DNA of 59,216 nt from Pseudomonadota bacterium (GCA_023387085.1 JAEWIL010000186.1:1-59216), one strand, 5' to 3'; positions 1-9,021 are shown, counted from the first letter of the stretch. Notes: generated from the letters alone by a model not told the origin. Translations and numbers: made by a program.

Positions 1-77
1 GGGGCGAGCGGCGAGCGGGTGGTCATGCCGCCCGCTTAACCGCTACGCCCCCGACGTCAATCAGCCTTTGGGCGCGA

Positions 78-1511
78 TCAGGCGGGGATGCCGCTGATCG
101 ACTTCACTTCCATGAAGTCCTTGAGACCGAACACGCCGCCTTCGCGGCCGTTGCCCGACGCCTTGTAGCCGCCGAACGCCGCGCCCGGGCCGGGACCCCA
201 TGCGTTGACGGCGACCATGCCGGCGCGCAGCTTCGGGGCGACATCGGCTGCCTTGGCGGGATCGCCGGAGATAACGGCCGACAGACCATATTCGGTGTCG
301 TTGGCGATATCGACCGCCTGATCGAGCGTGTCATAGGCCATGATCGTCGCAACCGGGCCGAACACCTCTTCCTTGGCGATGCGCATGTCAGGGGTGACCC
401 CCGAAAAGACCGTGGGCTTGATATAATAGCCGCGGTTGACGTTCGAGGGCAGACCGGTGCCGCCGGTTTCGAGCGTTGCGCCCTCGTCGATCGCCGACTG
501 GATCAGGCCCTGGATCTTGTCGAACTGTGCCTTGTTGACGACGGGGCCGATATGGCCGCCTTCGGTCATCGGGTCGCCTACCGAGGTGCCGTCGAACATC
601 GCCTTGATGACGCCGACCGCTTCGGCTTCGCGGTCCTTCTGGACCAGAATGCGGGTCGGCGCGATACAGCTCTGGCCGGTGTTGACGAGCACGCCCTGCA
701 CCGTCGGGGGCAGCACGGTTTCGAAATCGGCGTCGGGCAGGACGATGTTCGGCGACTTGCCGCCCAGTTCCTGATGGACGCGCTTCACCGTGTCGGCGGC
801 GGCCTTGGCGACGAGGATGCCGGCGCGGGTCGATCCGGTGAAGCTCACCATTTCGATGCCGGGGTGCGCGCTGATCGCGTTGCCGACGGTGAGGCCGTCG
901 CCCTGCACGAGGTTGAACACGCCGGGCGGGACGCCTGCCGCATCGAGAATCTCGGCGAAGATCACCGCATTGCCGGGGCATTCTTCCGACGGCTTCAGGA
1001 TCATTGTGTTGCCGGCGGCGAGCGCGGGCGCGACCTTCAGCGCGATCTGGTTCAGCGGCCAGTTCCACGGCGTGATCATGCCGACGACGCCGATCGGTTC
1101 ATAGGCGATCATGCCCGCGGCATATTTTTCGGTGAAACTGAAATCCTTCAAGGCAGCGATCGTGCCGAGGAAGCCGCCGATGCCGGCGCCGACCTGCGCG
1201 GTGCCCGCGAAGCTGACCGGGGCGCCCATTTCCGACGCCATCGACTTGGCGAGGTCCGCCCCGCGCTTCTTATATTCATCGACGATGCGGTTCAGCAGGT
1301 CGAGGCGTTCCTCGCGCGTCGTCTGCGAGAAGCTCTTGAACGCTTCCTTCGCCGCGGCGACAGCATCGTCGACGTCGGCCGCGGTGCCGAGTACGACGGT
1401 CGAGGCCGCTTCCTCGGTCGCGGGGTTGATCACGTCGTGAAGCTTGCCGCCCTTGCTGTCGACCCATTTGCCGCCGATGTAATGTTGTTTCAGATGCGTT
1501 TCGGTGCTCAT
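78..1511 (-). CDS. NAD(P)-dependent aldehyde dehydrogenase
   Basis: A 477-residue aldehyde dehydrogenase that oxidises an aldehyde to an acid with NAD(P). The substrate cannot be read from the sequence. Visible are the cofactor-domain stretch ITPWNWPLNQ, the FTGSTRAG glycine turn, the general-base region ELGGKSPN and the catalytic Cys282 in GQSCIAPTR, all in the usual order and at the usual length. I chose the second of two adjacent ATGs because GGGAGAAG lies just upstream; the first ATG (1514) is equally possible. It resembles the CddD-like ALDH subfamily (inference). It stands alone, with the peptidase gene beginning its own unit upstream. Confidence 0.9.
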   Translation of the reverse strand: MSTETHLKQHYIGGKWVDSKGGKLHDVINPATEEAASTVVLGTAADVDDAVAAAKEAFKSFSQTTREERLDLLNRIVDEYKKRGADLAKSMASEMGAPVSFAGTAQVGAGIGGFLGTIAALKDFSFTEKYAAGMIAYEPIGVVGMITPWNWPLNQIALKVAPALAAGNTMILKPSEECPGNAVIFAEILDAAGVPPGVFNLVQGDGLTVGNAISAHPGIEMVSFTGSTRAGILVAKAAADTVKRVHQELGGKSPNIVLPDADFETVLPPTVQGVLVNTGQSCIAPTRILVQKDREAEAVGVIKAMFDGTSVGDPMTEGGHIGPVVNKAQFDKIQGLIQSAIDEGATLETGGTGLPSNVNRGYYIKPTVFSGVTPDMRIAKEEVFGPVATIMAYDTLDQAVDIANDTEYGLSAVISGDPAKAADVAPKLRAGMVAVNAWGPGPGAAFGGYKASGNGREGGVFGLKDFMEVKSISGIPA

Positions 1512-1606
1512 CATTCTTCTCCCATCGGCGGTCAATTCCGTCTCGGATTGCTACCTAATCACTGTGCCCGATGAATCAAGCACGGCCAACTGTGAAAACT
1601 GGCGGG

Positions 1607-2917
1607 TCAGCGCTTTTCAGCAGACAGGCGCGACATCAATATGGCTGCGCGTACTGCCTGACGGCTGATACTCGGGATATCGACCGCCTCCCCCGGCGCG
1701 TGGTCGCCGGTGCTGTAGGGCCCGAGCCCCGCGAGGCCGTCGACGTCGGCGGCGACGAAGCTGATGTCGCCCGCGCCGCGCTTCAGCGGATCGAGCGCCG
1801 CCATCTGGGGCAGGCCGAGGTCGCGGTTCACGGCGTTCAACTTCGCAAGTAGCGCCTTGTTTCCCTCGGTTGGCGCCATCGGCGGATAGCCGCCGGGATC
1901 GAAGCTGATCTTCGCATCGGTGCCGGGGGCGTGGTCGGCGACGATCGCGGCCATCTTCGTCTTCACCCGTTCGATCTGTTCGGGCGACAGCGCGCGCAGA
2001 TCCCCGCGCGCGATCGCGATCGGGGGGATGATGTTGGTCTTGCCGTTCGCGGTGGCACGGATGCCGCCGGCGTCGAGTTCGGCCTGCTGGCCGCCCGCGA
2101 TCAGCCCGACGTTGAAGGTCAGGTTCGGTTCGGGCAGCTCGGTGCGAAAGCGCTGGATGATGCGCGTCAGCTCATAGATGGCGCCGTCACCCGCCGCGGC
2201 GCTGAAAATGCCGGAGCTGTGCGCGCTCTTGCCCGTCGCGGTGACGGTCCAGCTATCCGACGACCGGCGCGCGATCGACCCCATGTCGGCGCCCCCGTCG
2301 CGAACAAGGCCTTCGAAATCGAGCGCAACGTCGGCACGTTTGCCCGCCGCGATCAGGTCCGCCCGCGCTTTCTCGATCGGGGTGCCTGCATCCTCCTCGT
2401 CGCCCGTCATGTGGAATTCGATATTTGCATCCTTCAGCGTCCCCGCCGCCTGCATCGCGCGCAGCGCCGCGACGACAACGACCATCCCGCCCTTGTCGTC
2501 GCCGGCCCCCGGTCCTTCACCCATATCGCCCTTGCGGGTGAAGGTCTGGAACGGCGAGTCGGGTTCGAAAACCGTGTCGAGATGCGCGATGAGAAGCAGG
2601 CGCTTGCCGTTCGGCTTGCCGGTGTGCGTGGCAATCAGATGTCCTGCGCGGCCGGTGTCCCGCATCGACTTCCACTCGACCTTGAAGCCCAGCGGTTCGA
2701 GTTCGGCGCGCATCATCTGCCCGACCTTTTCCACGCCCTCCAGATTTTGCGAACCGCTGTTCTGGTTCACCAGCCTTTCGAGCAGCGCGAGGGTGCGGCC
2801 CTGTTCTGCCGCGACCGTCTTTGCCATGACGCTTTCGGGTTTAGCGAGTTTTGCCTGCGCGGCGGGGGTGAAAGCGAGTTGGACGGCGACGAGCGCAGCA
2901 AGCGGCAGTGATTTCAT
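1607..2917 (-). CDS. Secreted M20-family zinc peptidase (glutamate carboxypeptidase-like)
   Basis: A 436-residue M20 metallopeptidase of the carboxypeptidase G2 type, expected to cleave C-terminal glutamate or similar residues in the periplasm. The N-terminus is a clean signal peptide ending near TPAAQA. Metal and catalytic motifs appear in order: HLDTV, then GAGDDKGG with the bridging Asp, then TGDEEDAG with the Glu pair. A perfect AGGAGG seven bases before the ATG at 2917 fixes the start and excludes a 24-codon extension. The dimerisation domain (IARRSSDSW onward) is present. It is a single gene. Confidence 0.9.
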   Translation of the reverse strand: MKSLPLAALVAVQLAFTPAAQAKLAKPESVMAKTVAAEQGRTLALLERLVNQNSGSQNLEGVEKVGQMMRAELEPLGFKVEWKSMRDTGRAGHLIATHTGKPNGKRLLLIAHLDTVFEPDSPFQTFTRKGDMGEGPGAGDDKGGMVVVVAALRAMQAAGTLKDANIEFHMTGDEEDAGTPIEKARADLIAAGKRADVALDFEGLVRDGGADMGSIARRSSDSWTVTATGKSAHSSGIFSAAAGDGAIYELTRIIQRFRTELPEPNLTFNVGLIAGGQQAELDAGGIRATANGKTNIIPPIAIARGDLRALSPEQIERVKTKMAAIVADHAPGTDAKISFDPGGYPPMAPTEGNKALLAKLNAVNRDLGLPQMAALDPLKRGAGDISFVAADVDGLAGLGPYSTGDHAPGEAVDIPSISRQAVRAAILMSRLSAEKR

Positions 2918-3067
2918 ATGGAAGCCTCCTTGGGATGTCCCTTGTGCCGGGCGCTTCCGTTCACAACAAGCATTCGGCCCGAGAAGCATCCTTGAGATGT
3001 TGTCTGTTGGCGATAGTGGCGATGCGCAAGACGGATAGCTAGGCCTGCGAGGAAGCCGGCGCCGCCT

Positions 3068-4576
3068 TCAGCTTCCCTGACGCTGGCGTATCATGAAAAT
3101 TTCGCCAGTACGCGCGGCAGCGAAGAGGAGATTGCCCGCGCTGTCCTCGCCGAAACCGGCGATGCCGCCGATCGAACCAATGTCCGGTTGGAAATCCTCG
3201 TTGCGCGACGATATGCGGTCAATCCGCTGACCGGGCACCAGGCTGGAGGCGGGCGTCGACCAATAGGTACCGTCGTCGGCCATGATATATAAGTCCCGCA
3301 GCGAGGTGACGGGGCCGCGATAGACATAGCCCGCAGTGATACTGACACCGGTACGATGATAATAGGAGAAGACAGGATCGATCACGTCGGCGGGTGGCTG
3401 GGGACTGTTCCGGCCTCCGAGAAGGTCGGGGCCTTCTTTGAAAGGCCAACCAAAATTGGCACCGGGTTGTGTCGTGGTCAGCAGATCGAGCTCCTCATAG
3501 AACGTTTGGCCCCTGTCGCCGATTGTCAGTGTCGATCCATAGAAGTTGGCACTGGCGGGGTTGCGGAAGCCAAGCGCGTAGACATAGGGGTCGCCACCAC
3601 CGCCGATATAGGGATTGCCCGGCGCGGGCTTGAAGAAATCGCCCGCCGATGAAGCCGGTGGAGCGGCCACCACCTTGATCCGCAGTATCTTGCCGAGCTG
3701 AGAGTTGGGATTCTGGGCCTGGCTTCGGGGATTGTCGGGAGCGGGACCGTCACCCGTGCCGACGTAGAGCAGGCCGTCGGGGCCGAAAGCGATTGCGCCG
3801 CCCATGCGGCCAAGCGGATTAGGATGCGGAATCGCAAATGCCGACATCAGATTGGGTGCGGAGCCGGGAGCGGTAAAGGCATATTGGCGCAGTTCGATAT
3901 CGCCAGCGACATTGTAGCAATAGACGACGAAGCGATTCGAATTCGGGCTCGGAAGCAGCGCCATGCCAAGCAATCCGCGACCGTCGTCGGTCGACAGGTC
4001 GGGGATAGTGAAGAGCAGTGTCTTCGCCCCGGTCGAGGGGGTCAGCCGATAGACCGCGCCGGCTCTTTCCAGAACATAGACGTCGTTGCTGCCCGGGATG
4101 CCGAGAAGAAAGGTCGGCTGGTTGAAGCCTGTGCCGACGCGCTCGACCGATATGCCTTCAAAGCTGTTGGTGACGGTGATGACGACTGTTTGGGTGACGC
4201 TTTCGCTGCCGTTGCTGACCTGCAATCGGACATTATACTGATTGTAATAGTCCTTGAAGGGCAGGTCGTAATCCGGCGCGACCTTGAAACGCAGCGCCCC
4301 TTCGGGGGTGATCGAAAAGAGGTCGGCGTCGAAGCCCCCGTCAATCGTGAAGATCAGCGGCTTGCCGTTGGGGTCTAGGGCTGTAGCCTGATAGGCGGCG
4401 ATCTGGTTCTCGACGACGCTCGCGGTTTGCGCCGAGGTGAAATGAAGCGGCGAATTGCTTGTCGGGGGCGTCGTACCGCCGCCGCCCTCGTTTCCTCCGT
4501 CACTGCCGCTTCTGCCTCCGCTTCCGTATGAGGTAAGGATCAAGGGGGCTAGAAGAAGGGCGAGGCGCTTCGGCAT
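3068..4576 (-). CDS. PQQ-type sugar (glucose/sorbosone) dehydrogenase-like protein with cadherin-like domain
   Basis: A 502-residue exported protein. Residues 1-15 form a hydrophobic leader, followed by a Gly/Ser/Thr-rich linker. Residues about 45-140 look like a cadherin-type Ig repeat (SVVENQIAAYQATALDPNG, then VTQTVVITVTN). From about 145 to the end it is a six-bladed propeller of the soluble aldose dehydrogenase family, with GTGDGPAPDNP, LGFRNP and GANFGWP motifs. The likely role is PQQ-dependent oxidation of a sugar at the cell surface, which is inference because some family members lack activity. The leader reads LILTSYGSGG, so the usual lipobox Cys is Tyr. AAAAGGGG precedes the ATG. 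Confidence 0.8.
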   Translation of the reverse strand: MPKRLALLLAPLILTSYGSGGRSGSDGGNEGGGGTTPPTSNSPLHFTSAQTASVVENQIAAYQATALDPNGKPLIFTIDGGFDADLFSITPEGALRFKVAPDYDLPFKDYYNQYNVRLQVSNGSESVTQTVVITVTNSFEGISVERVGTGFNQPTFLLGIPGSNDVYVLERAGAVYRLTPSTGAKTLLFTIPDLSTDDGRGLLGMALLPSPNSNRFVVYCYNVAGDIELRQYAFTAPGSAPNLMSAFAIPHPNPLGRMGGAIAFGPDGLLYVGTGDGPAPDNPRSQAQNPNSQLGKILRIKVVAAPPASSAGDFFKPAPGNPYIGGGGDPYVYALGFRNPASANFYGSTLTIGDRGQTFYEELDLLTTTQPGANFGWPFKEGPDLLGGRNSPQPPADVIDPVFSYYHRTGVSITAGYVYRGPVTSLRDLYIMADDGTYWSTPASSLVPGQRIDRISSRNEDFQPDIGSIGGIAGFGEDSAGNLLFAAARTGEIFMIRQRQGS

Positions 4577-4596
4577 GCTGCCCCTTTTTTGCTAAA

Positions 4597-4641
4597 AATG
4601 CCCTTACGGCAAGCCCTTATGTTTTCAAGCCCTTATGTTTT
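4597..4641 (-). promoter_or_regulatory. Three direct repeats of TAAGGGC upstream of the PQQ sugar dehydrogenase-like gene
   Basis: On the minus strand TAAGGGC occurs three times, with spacings of 16 and 13 bases. Two copies sit in an exact 15-base direct repeat (4611-4625 and 4627-4641, forward AAGCCCTTATGTTTT). The array ends about 20 bases before the start codon at 4576. It looks like a direct-repeat binding site for a response regulator; the regulator is unknown. Confidence 0.4.
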
Positions 4642-4719
4642 AGCGCGCGCGGCTGGTGTATGCTTGCGTTTTCCGCCCGCGGAAACGTGAGACTTGGACG
4701 GATGAATCTCCCAACGAGT

Positions 4720-4751
4720 GGGGCGCCCGGTTCCCCCGAACCGGACGCCCC
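4720..4751 (-). terminator. Hairpin after glnA, probable terminator
   Basis: Arms GGGGCG-C-CCGGTTC and GAACCGG-A-CGCCCC pair over 13 bases with one mismatch and a 4-base loop, starting about 20 bases after the glnA stop. No clean U-run follows on the minus strand, so termination may be Rho-assisted. Confidence 0.55.
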
Positions 4752-4772
4752 GCGCAATCTGATCGCTGCAGA

Positions 4773-6185
4773 TCAGGCGCTATAGTACATGTCGAACTCG
4801 ACCGGGCTCGGGGTCTGTTCAAAACGATAGACCTCGTCCCACTTCAGTTCGACATAGGCTTCGATCTGGTCCTTGCTGAATACGTCGCCCTTGAGCAGGA
4901 AGTTGTGGTCGGCCATCAGGCTGTCGAGCGCTTCGCGAAGGCTGCCGCAGACGGTCGGGACCTCGCTCAGTTCCTCGGGCGGCAGGTCGTACAGATTCTT
5001 GTCCATTGCGTCGCCGGGATGGATCTTGTTCTGAATGCCGTCGAGCCCCGCCATCAGCAGCGCCGAATAGCAGAGATAGGGGTTCGCCATCGCGTCGGGG
5101 AAGCGGAACTCGACGCGCTTCGCCTTCGCGCCCGCGCCATAGGGGATGCGGCACGAGGCCGACCGGTTGCGCGACGAATAGGCGAGCAGCACCGGCGCTT
5201 CGAAGCCGGGGACGAGGCGCTTGTAGCTGTTCGTCGTCGGGTTGGTGAAGGCGTTGAGCGCCTTGGCATGCTTGATGACGCCGCCGATGAAATAGAGGCA
5301 CATGTCCGAAAGGCCGGCATAGCCGTTGCCCGCGAAGAGCGGCTTGCCCTTTTCCCAGATCGAGATGTGGGTGTGCATGCCGCTGCCGTTGTCGTCCTTG
5401 ATCGGCTTCGGCATGAAGGTCGCGGTCTTGCCATAGGCATGCGCGACCTGGTGCACGACATATTTGTAGATCTGCATGCGGTCGGCGGTTTCGGTGAGCG
5501 TGCCGAAGGTCAGGCCCAGCTCGTGCTGCGCTGCGGCGACCTCATGGTGATGCTTGTCGCAGGGCAGGCCCATCTCGAGCATTGTCGAGACCATCTCGGC
5601 GCGGATGTCGACGGCGCTGTCGACCGGCGCGACGGGGAAATAGCCGCCCTTGGCGCGCGGACGGTGGGCGAGGTTGCCGCCCTCGTAGCTGCGGCCGGTG
5701 TTTGTCGGCAGTTCGATATCGTCGATCTCGAAGCCCGACTTGTTGTAGCCGGTTTCGAAGCGGACGTCGTCGAACATGAAGAATTCGGCTTCGGGACCGA
5801 CATAGACGGTGTCGCCGATGCCCGTCGAGGCAACATAGGCCTCGGCGCGCTTGGCGGTCGTGCGCGGGTCGCGGGCATAGCCTTCGCCGGTCGAGGGTTC
5901 GACGATGTCGCAGAAGATCACGAGCATCGGGGTGGCCGAGAAGGGATCGTCATAGACGGCGTCGAGGTCGGGCTTGAGGATCATGTCCGACTCGTTGATC
6001 GCCTTCCAGCCTTCGATCGACGAACCGTCGAACATCAGGCCGTCTTCGAGTTCGTCCTCGCCAAGAACCGAGGCGACCATGGTAAGGTGCTGCCACTTGC
6101 CCTTGGGGTCGGTGAAGCGCAGGTCGACCCACTCGATGTCGTTGTCCTTGATCCGCGCGATGATATCCTTGGGCTTCGTAGCCAT
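4773..6185 (-). CDS. glnA: Type I glutamine synthetase
   Basis: A 470-residue GS-I enzyme that makes glutamine from glutamate, ammonia and ATP in the cytoplasm. Seen: beta-grasp N-terminus (DIEWVDLRFTDPKGKWQHL), FMFDDVRFE active-site strand, NGSGMHTH ammonia and metal site, NPTTNSYKRLVPGFEAP nucleotide-binding loop, and the adenylylation site NLYDLPPEE with Tyr399, which marks GlnE control. AAGGAAG lies upstream of the ATG. It follows glnB with a 75-base gap, so the two form a glnB-glnA operon as in other alphaproteobacteria. Confidence 0.98.
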   Translation of the reverse strand: MATKPKDIIARIKDNDIEWVDLRFTDPKGKWQHLTMVASVLGEDELEDGLMFDGSSIEGWKAINESDMILKPDLDAVYDDPFSATPMLVIFCDIVEPSTGEGYARDPRTTAKRAEAYVASTGIGDTVYVGPEAEFFMFDDVRFETGYNKSGFEIDDIELPTNTGRSYEGGNLAHRPRAKGGYFPVAPVDSAVDIRAEMVSTMLEMGLPCDKHHHEVAAAQHELGLTFGTLTETADRMQIYKYVVHQVAHAYGKTATFMPKPIKDDNGSGMHTHISIWEKGKPLFAGNGYAGLSDMCLYFIGGVIKHAKALNAFTNPTTNSYKRLVPGFEAPVLLAYSSRNRSASCRIPYGAGAKAKRVEFRFPDAMANPYLCYSALLMAGLDGIQNKIHPGDAMDKNLYDLPPEELSEVPTVCGSLREALDSLMADHNFLLKGDVFSKDQIEAYVELKWDEVYRFEQTPSPVEFDMYYSA

Positions 6186-6260
6186 GATAGATACTTCCTT
6201 CTTGCGATGATGTCCGGCTGATGCCGGCGTCTGGTTGAACAGGATGGAGAGCGGACGCTC

Positions 6261-6599
6261 TTACAGGGCGTCTTCGTTGCGTTCGCCGGTACGGATGCGC
6301 AGCGCCGTCTCGACCGGGATGACGAAGATCTTGCCGTCGCCGATGCGGCCGGTCTGCGCGGCGGCGGCGATCGCCTCGACCACGCGTTCGGCAAGCCCGT
6401 CCTCGACGATGACCTCGAGCTTCACCTTGGGCAGGAAGTCGACGACATATTCGGCGCCGCGATAGAGTTCGGTGTGACCCTTCTGGCGCCCGAAGCCCTT
6501 GGCCTCGGTTACCGTGATGCCGCTGACGCCGACTTCGTGCAGCGCTTCCTTCACTTCGTCGAGCTTGAACGGCTTGATGATCGCCTCAATCTTCTTCAC
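6261..6599 (-). CDS. glnB: Nitrogen regulatory protein P-II
   Basis: A 112-residue PII signalling protein, which is exactly the family length. It senses 2-oxoglutarate and ATP/ADP and is uridylylated by GlnD. The uridylylation residue Tyr51 sits in GHTELYRGAEYVV. The B- and C-loops (TGRIGDGKIFV and VETALRIRTGE) are intact. The start is a GTG (VKKIEAIIKPFKL), with GGGGGAT ten bases upstream; a longer reading adds 25 residues not found in the family. It is first in the glnB-glnA operon, with a sigma-54-like promoter about 100 bases upstream. Confidence 0.97.
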   Translation of the reverse strand: MKKIEAIIKPFKLDEVKEALHEVGVSGITVTEAKGFGRQKGHTELYRGAEYVVDFLPKVKLEVIVEDGLAERVVEAIAAAAQTGRIGDGKIFVIPVETALRIRTGERNEDAL

Positions 6600-6711
6600 G
6601 CGTCTTATCCCCCACTGGGTGTCTGGTTCTGCTCGCAGCCAAAGCCGGATCAGGCCCGCCTGTCCGGTTCGCAACAGCTGAGTCGCTGCGAGGCCCCGTC
6701 ATGTTGCACCA

Positions 6712-6728
6712 ATCAAAAGCCGTGCCAA
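6712..6728 (-). promoter_or_regulatory. Sigma-54-like promoter for glnBA
   Basis: The minus strand reads TTGGCACGGCTTTTGAT. It has the -24 GG inside an exact TTGGCACG and the correct 10-base spacing to the -12 element. The -12 dinucleotide is GA where GC is usual. Transcription would start near 6700, leaving a leader of about 100 bases before the glnB GTG. I could not see a convincing NtrC pair upstream. Confidence 0.5.
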
Positions 6729-6771
6729 TTGGCGAATCGTTAGCTTCCGGTAAGATTTGTGACGAGAAATC

Positions 6772-6802
6772 GCGCCGTTGCCCAAGCGGTGAGCAACGGC
6801 GC
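6772..6802 (-). terminator. Terminator hairpin after the quinohaemoprotein dehydrogenase
   Basis: Perfect 10-base arms GCGCCGTTGC and GCAACGGCGC around an 11-base loop, 35 bases after the stop of the dehydrogenase gene. On the minus strand it is followed by GATTTCTCG, which is only weakly U-rich. It separates that gene from the glnBA promoter. Confidence 0.6.
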
Positions 6803-6837
6803 GAATTAGATGATTAAAAAATGGGCAATCGCCCCGA

Positions 6838-9021
6838 TCAGCGCCCCATCGGCGCAGTGGTGTCGGGCAGATTGGCCTTGGTCCACGTCGATCGGTCGAT
6901 GACATAGGCACGAATCGCCTCGACGTCGGCGGGGGTGAGCACACTCGAGAAGCTGACCATGCCGCGATCCTTGAGCGCGCCGTCGAGGATCACCGATTTC
7001 CACGCATCACCATTGGCCAGCGCGCCGGAGACGCGGAGATCGGGGGTGAAGCCGTTGCCGATCGCGCTGTCGCCGTGACAGACGATGCAATAGCGCCCGA
7101 AATGCGCCTTGCCCGCCGCGATCTGTTCGGGCGTGCCGAACTGCGGCGGCGGATTCCACGCGAGCGTCGTGGTCGCCGGCGGGGCGGGCAGCTTCACCGC
7201 TCCGCCGATCTTGAGCACGACGAGGCGCGGCAGGTTCGGCAGCTTGCGCGTCACGCCGCCGGCGACTCCGGCGACGAGCGGGAAGGCGCCGCCCTTGCCA
7301 GTCTGGAAGGCGATATATTGGACACCGCCGACGCGGAAGGTCGATGGCGCGCTGACGATCCCTGTCTGCATGTCGAGGTCGAGCAATTGCTTGCCCGTGT
7401 CGGCGGCATAAGCGCGGAAGCGGCCGGTGCTGGTGCCCTGAAAGACGAGGTTGCCCGCGGTCGTCATCGTGCCGCCGTTCCATGCGGCCGGATAATCGAC
7501 ACCCCACGCGACTTTGCCGGTACGCGGGTCGAAAGCGACGAGGCGGCCGGTCGTCGCGGCGATAGCCGCCTTGAACGCCGCCTTGTCGTCGGGAAGCATC
7601 GTCTTGTTGAGCGAGGTGCCGACGTTGAAGCCCAGCACCTTCCTTTTGTCGAGCTCATCCATGTCCTGAAGATAGCCCTGCGGAATCTGCTGCGCCGGGA
7701 TGTAGACGAGGCCCGTCGCCGGGTTGAAGCTCATCGGGTGCCAGTTGTGCGCACCGAGCGCGCCGGGGATCGCGATGAAGGGCTTGCCGGTCTTGTAGAA
7801 GCGTGCCTCGGGATTTTCGATCGGCCGGCCGGTCGCGAGGTCATAGCCGGTGGCCCAGTTGATGCCGTCGACGAACGGCTTGGCGTCGATCAGCTTGCCA
7901 TTCGTGCGGTCGATGGTGAAAAAGAAACCGTTCTTCGGCGCATGGTACAGCACTTTGGTCGGCGTGCCGTTCACCGCCTGCTCGGCGAGGATGATCGGCT
8001 GGGTTGCGGTATAATCCCAGCTCTCGCCGGGCGTTTCCTGATAGTGCCATTTATATTTGCCGGTCGTCGCGTCGAGCGCGACGACCGAGGAGAGGAACCA
8101 GTTGTCGCCCTCGCCGTTCGAGCGCGTCCCATGGTTCCACGGATTGCCGTTGCCGACGCCGAGATAGATCTGGTCGAGATCCTTGTCATAGACGATCGCG
8201 TCCCACACGGTGCCGCCGCCGCCCGACGTCTGCCACTCGCCCTTGTCGGACCAGGTGGCGTTGCCCTTCGATGCGAAGATGTCGTCGCTCGCGGCGCCGT
8301 CCTTCTCCTTCTTGGGATTGGGTGCGGTGTAGAAGCGCCAGCGCTCCTTGCCGGTGTCGGCGTCATAGGCGGTGACATAGCCGCGCACGCCGAACTCGGC
8401 GCCGCCGTTGCCGATCAGCACCATGTCCTTCACGACGCGCGGGGCGCCGGTGATCGTATAGGGCTTCGAGGTGTCGAAGGTCTGCGTCGACCACAGCTGC
8501 TTGCCCGTCTTGCGGTCAAGCGCGACGAGGCGGCCGTCGAGCGTGCCGACGAACAGCTTGTCGCCCCATACCGCGACGCCGCGGTTGACGACGTCGCAGC
8601 ACGCGCTGACCGCGCGTTGGCCGGGCACCTTGGGATCGAAGGACCAGAGCTTCTTGCCGGTCGCCGCGTCCCACGCATCGACCTTCGACCAGGCGTGGCT
8701 GACATAGAGGGTGCCGTCGACCACCACCGGCGTCGCTTCCTGCCCGCGCGCATCCTCCAGATCGGCGAACCAGGCGATGCCGAGCTCGCCGACATTCTTG
8801 TCATTGATGTCGGTGAGCGGGCTGAAACGCTGTTCGTCATAGCTGTAGCCGATGCCGGCCCAGTTATCGCCGTTGCCGCCGGTTTTGAGCAGGGCCTCGC
8901 TGGCCTTTTCGGCGTCGTCGAGCTGAGCGCCCGAGATGCTATCGTTCTTCGACGCGTTGCACGCCGTCAGTGCCAGTACCGCGCAGCCCAGCAGCGCGGC
9001 CGAAAAGACCCGTTTCGCCAT
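6838..9021 (-). CDS. PQQ-dependent alcohol dehydrogenase with haem c domain (quinohaemoprotein), lipoprotein
   Basis: A 727-residue quinohaemoprotein of the methanol/ethanol dehydrogenase family that oxidises alcohols in the periplasm and passes electrons to the respiratory chain. Residues 1-20 are a lipoprotein signal with the lipobox LTAC, so it should be membrane-anchored. Propeller W-motifs repeat through residues 40-600. The vicinal Cys pair typical of PQQ sites lies in VSACCDVV (about residue 141). A C-terminal cytochrome c domain carries CIVCH near residue 644. GGAGAG precedes the ATG. A 16-base palindrome lies 25 bases upstream. No PQQ synthesis genes are in the window. Confidence 0.92.
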   Translation of the reverse strand: MAKRVFSAALLGCAVLALTACNASKNDSISGAQLDDAEKASEALLKTGGNGDNWAGIGYSYDEQRFSPLTDINDKNVGELGIAWFADLEDARGQEATPVVVDGTLYVSHAWSKVDAWDAATGKKLWSFDPKVPGQRAVSACCDVVNRGVAVWGDKLFVGTLDGRLVALDRKTGKQLWSTQTFDTSKPYTITGAPRVVKDMVLIGNGGAEFGVRGYVTAYDADTGKERWRFYTAPNPKKEKDGAASDDIFASKGNATWSDKGEWQTSGGGGTVWDAIVYDKDLDQIYLGVGNGNPWNHGTRSNGEGDNWFLSSVVALDATTGKYKWHYQETPGESWDYTATQPIILAEQAVNGTPTKVLYHAPKNGFFFTIDRTNGKLIDAKPFVDGINWATGYDLATGRPIENPEARFYKTGKPFIAIPGALGAHNWHPMSFNPATGLVYIPAQQIPQGYLQDMDELDKRKVLGFNVGTSLNKTMLPDDKAAFKAAIAATTGRLVAFDPRTGKVAWGVDYPAAWNGGTMTTAGNLVFQGTSTGRFRAYAADTGKQLLDLDMQTGIVSAPSTFRVGGVQYIAFQTGKGGAFPLVAGVAGGVTRKLPNLPRLVVLKIGGAVKLPAPPATTTLAWNPPPQFGTPEQIAAGKAHFGRYCIVCHGDSAIGNGFTPDLRVSGALANGDAWKSVILDGALKDRGMVSFSSVLTPADVEAIRAYVIDRSTWTKANLPDTTAPMGR

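Noticed and set aside
1..77. Possible partial gene at the left edge
   Set aside because: Only 77 bases with no open frame that continues a recognisable domain.
6728..6746. Second sigma-54-like site on the plus strand (TTGGCGAATCGTTAGC)
   Set aside because: It arises from the CCAATTGG palindrome shared with the minus-strand site. The elements match poorly and there is no plus-strand gene downstream.
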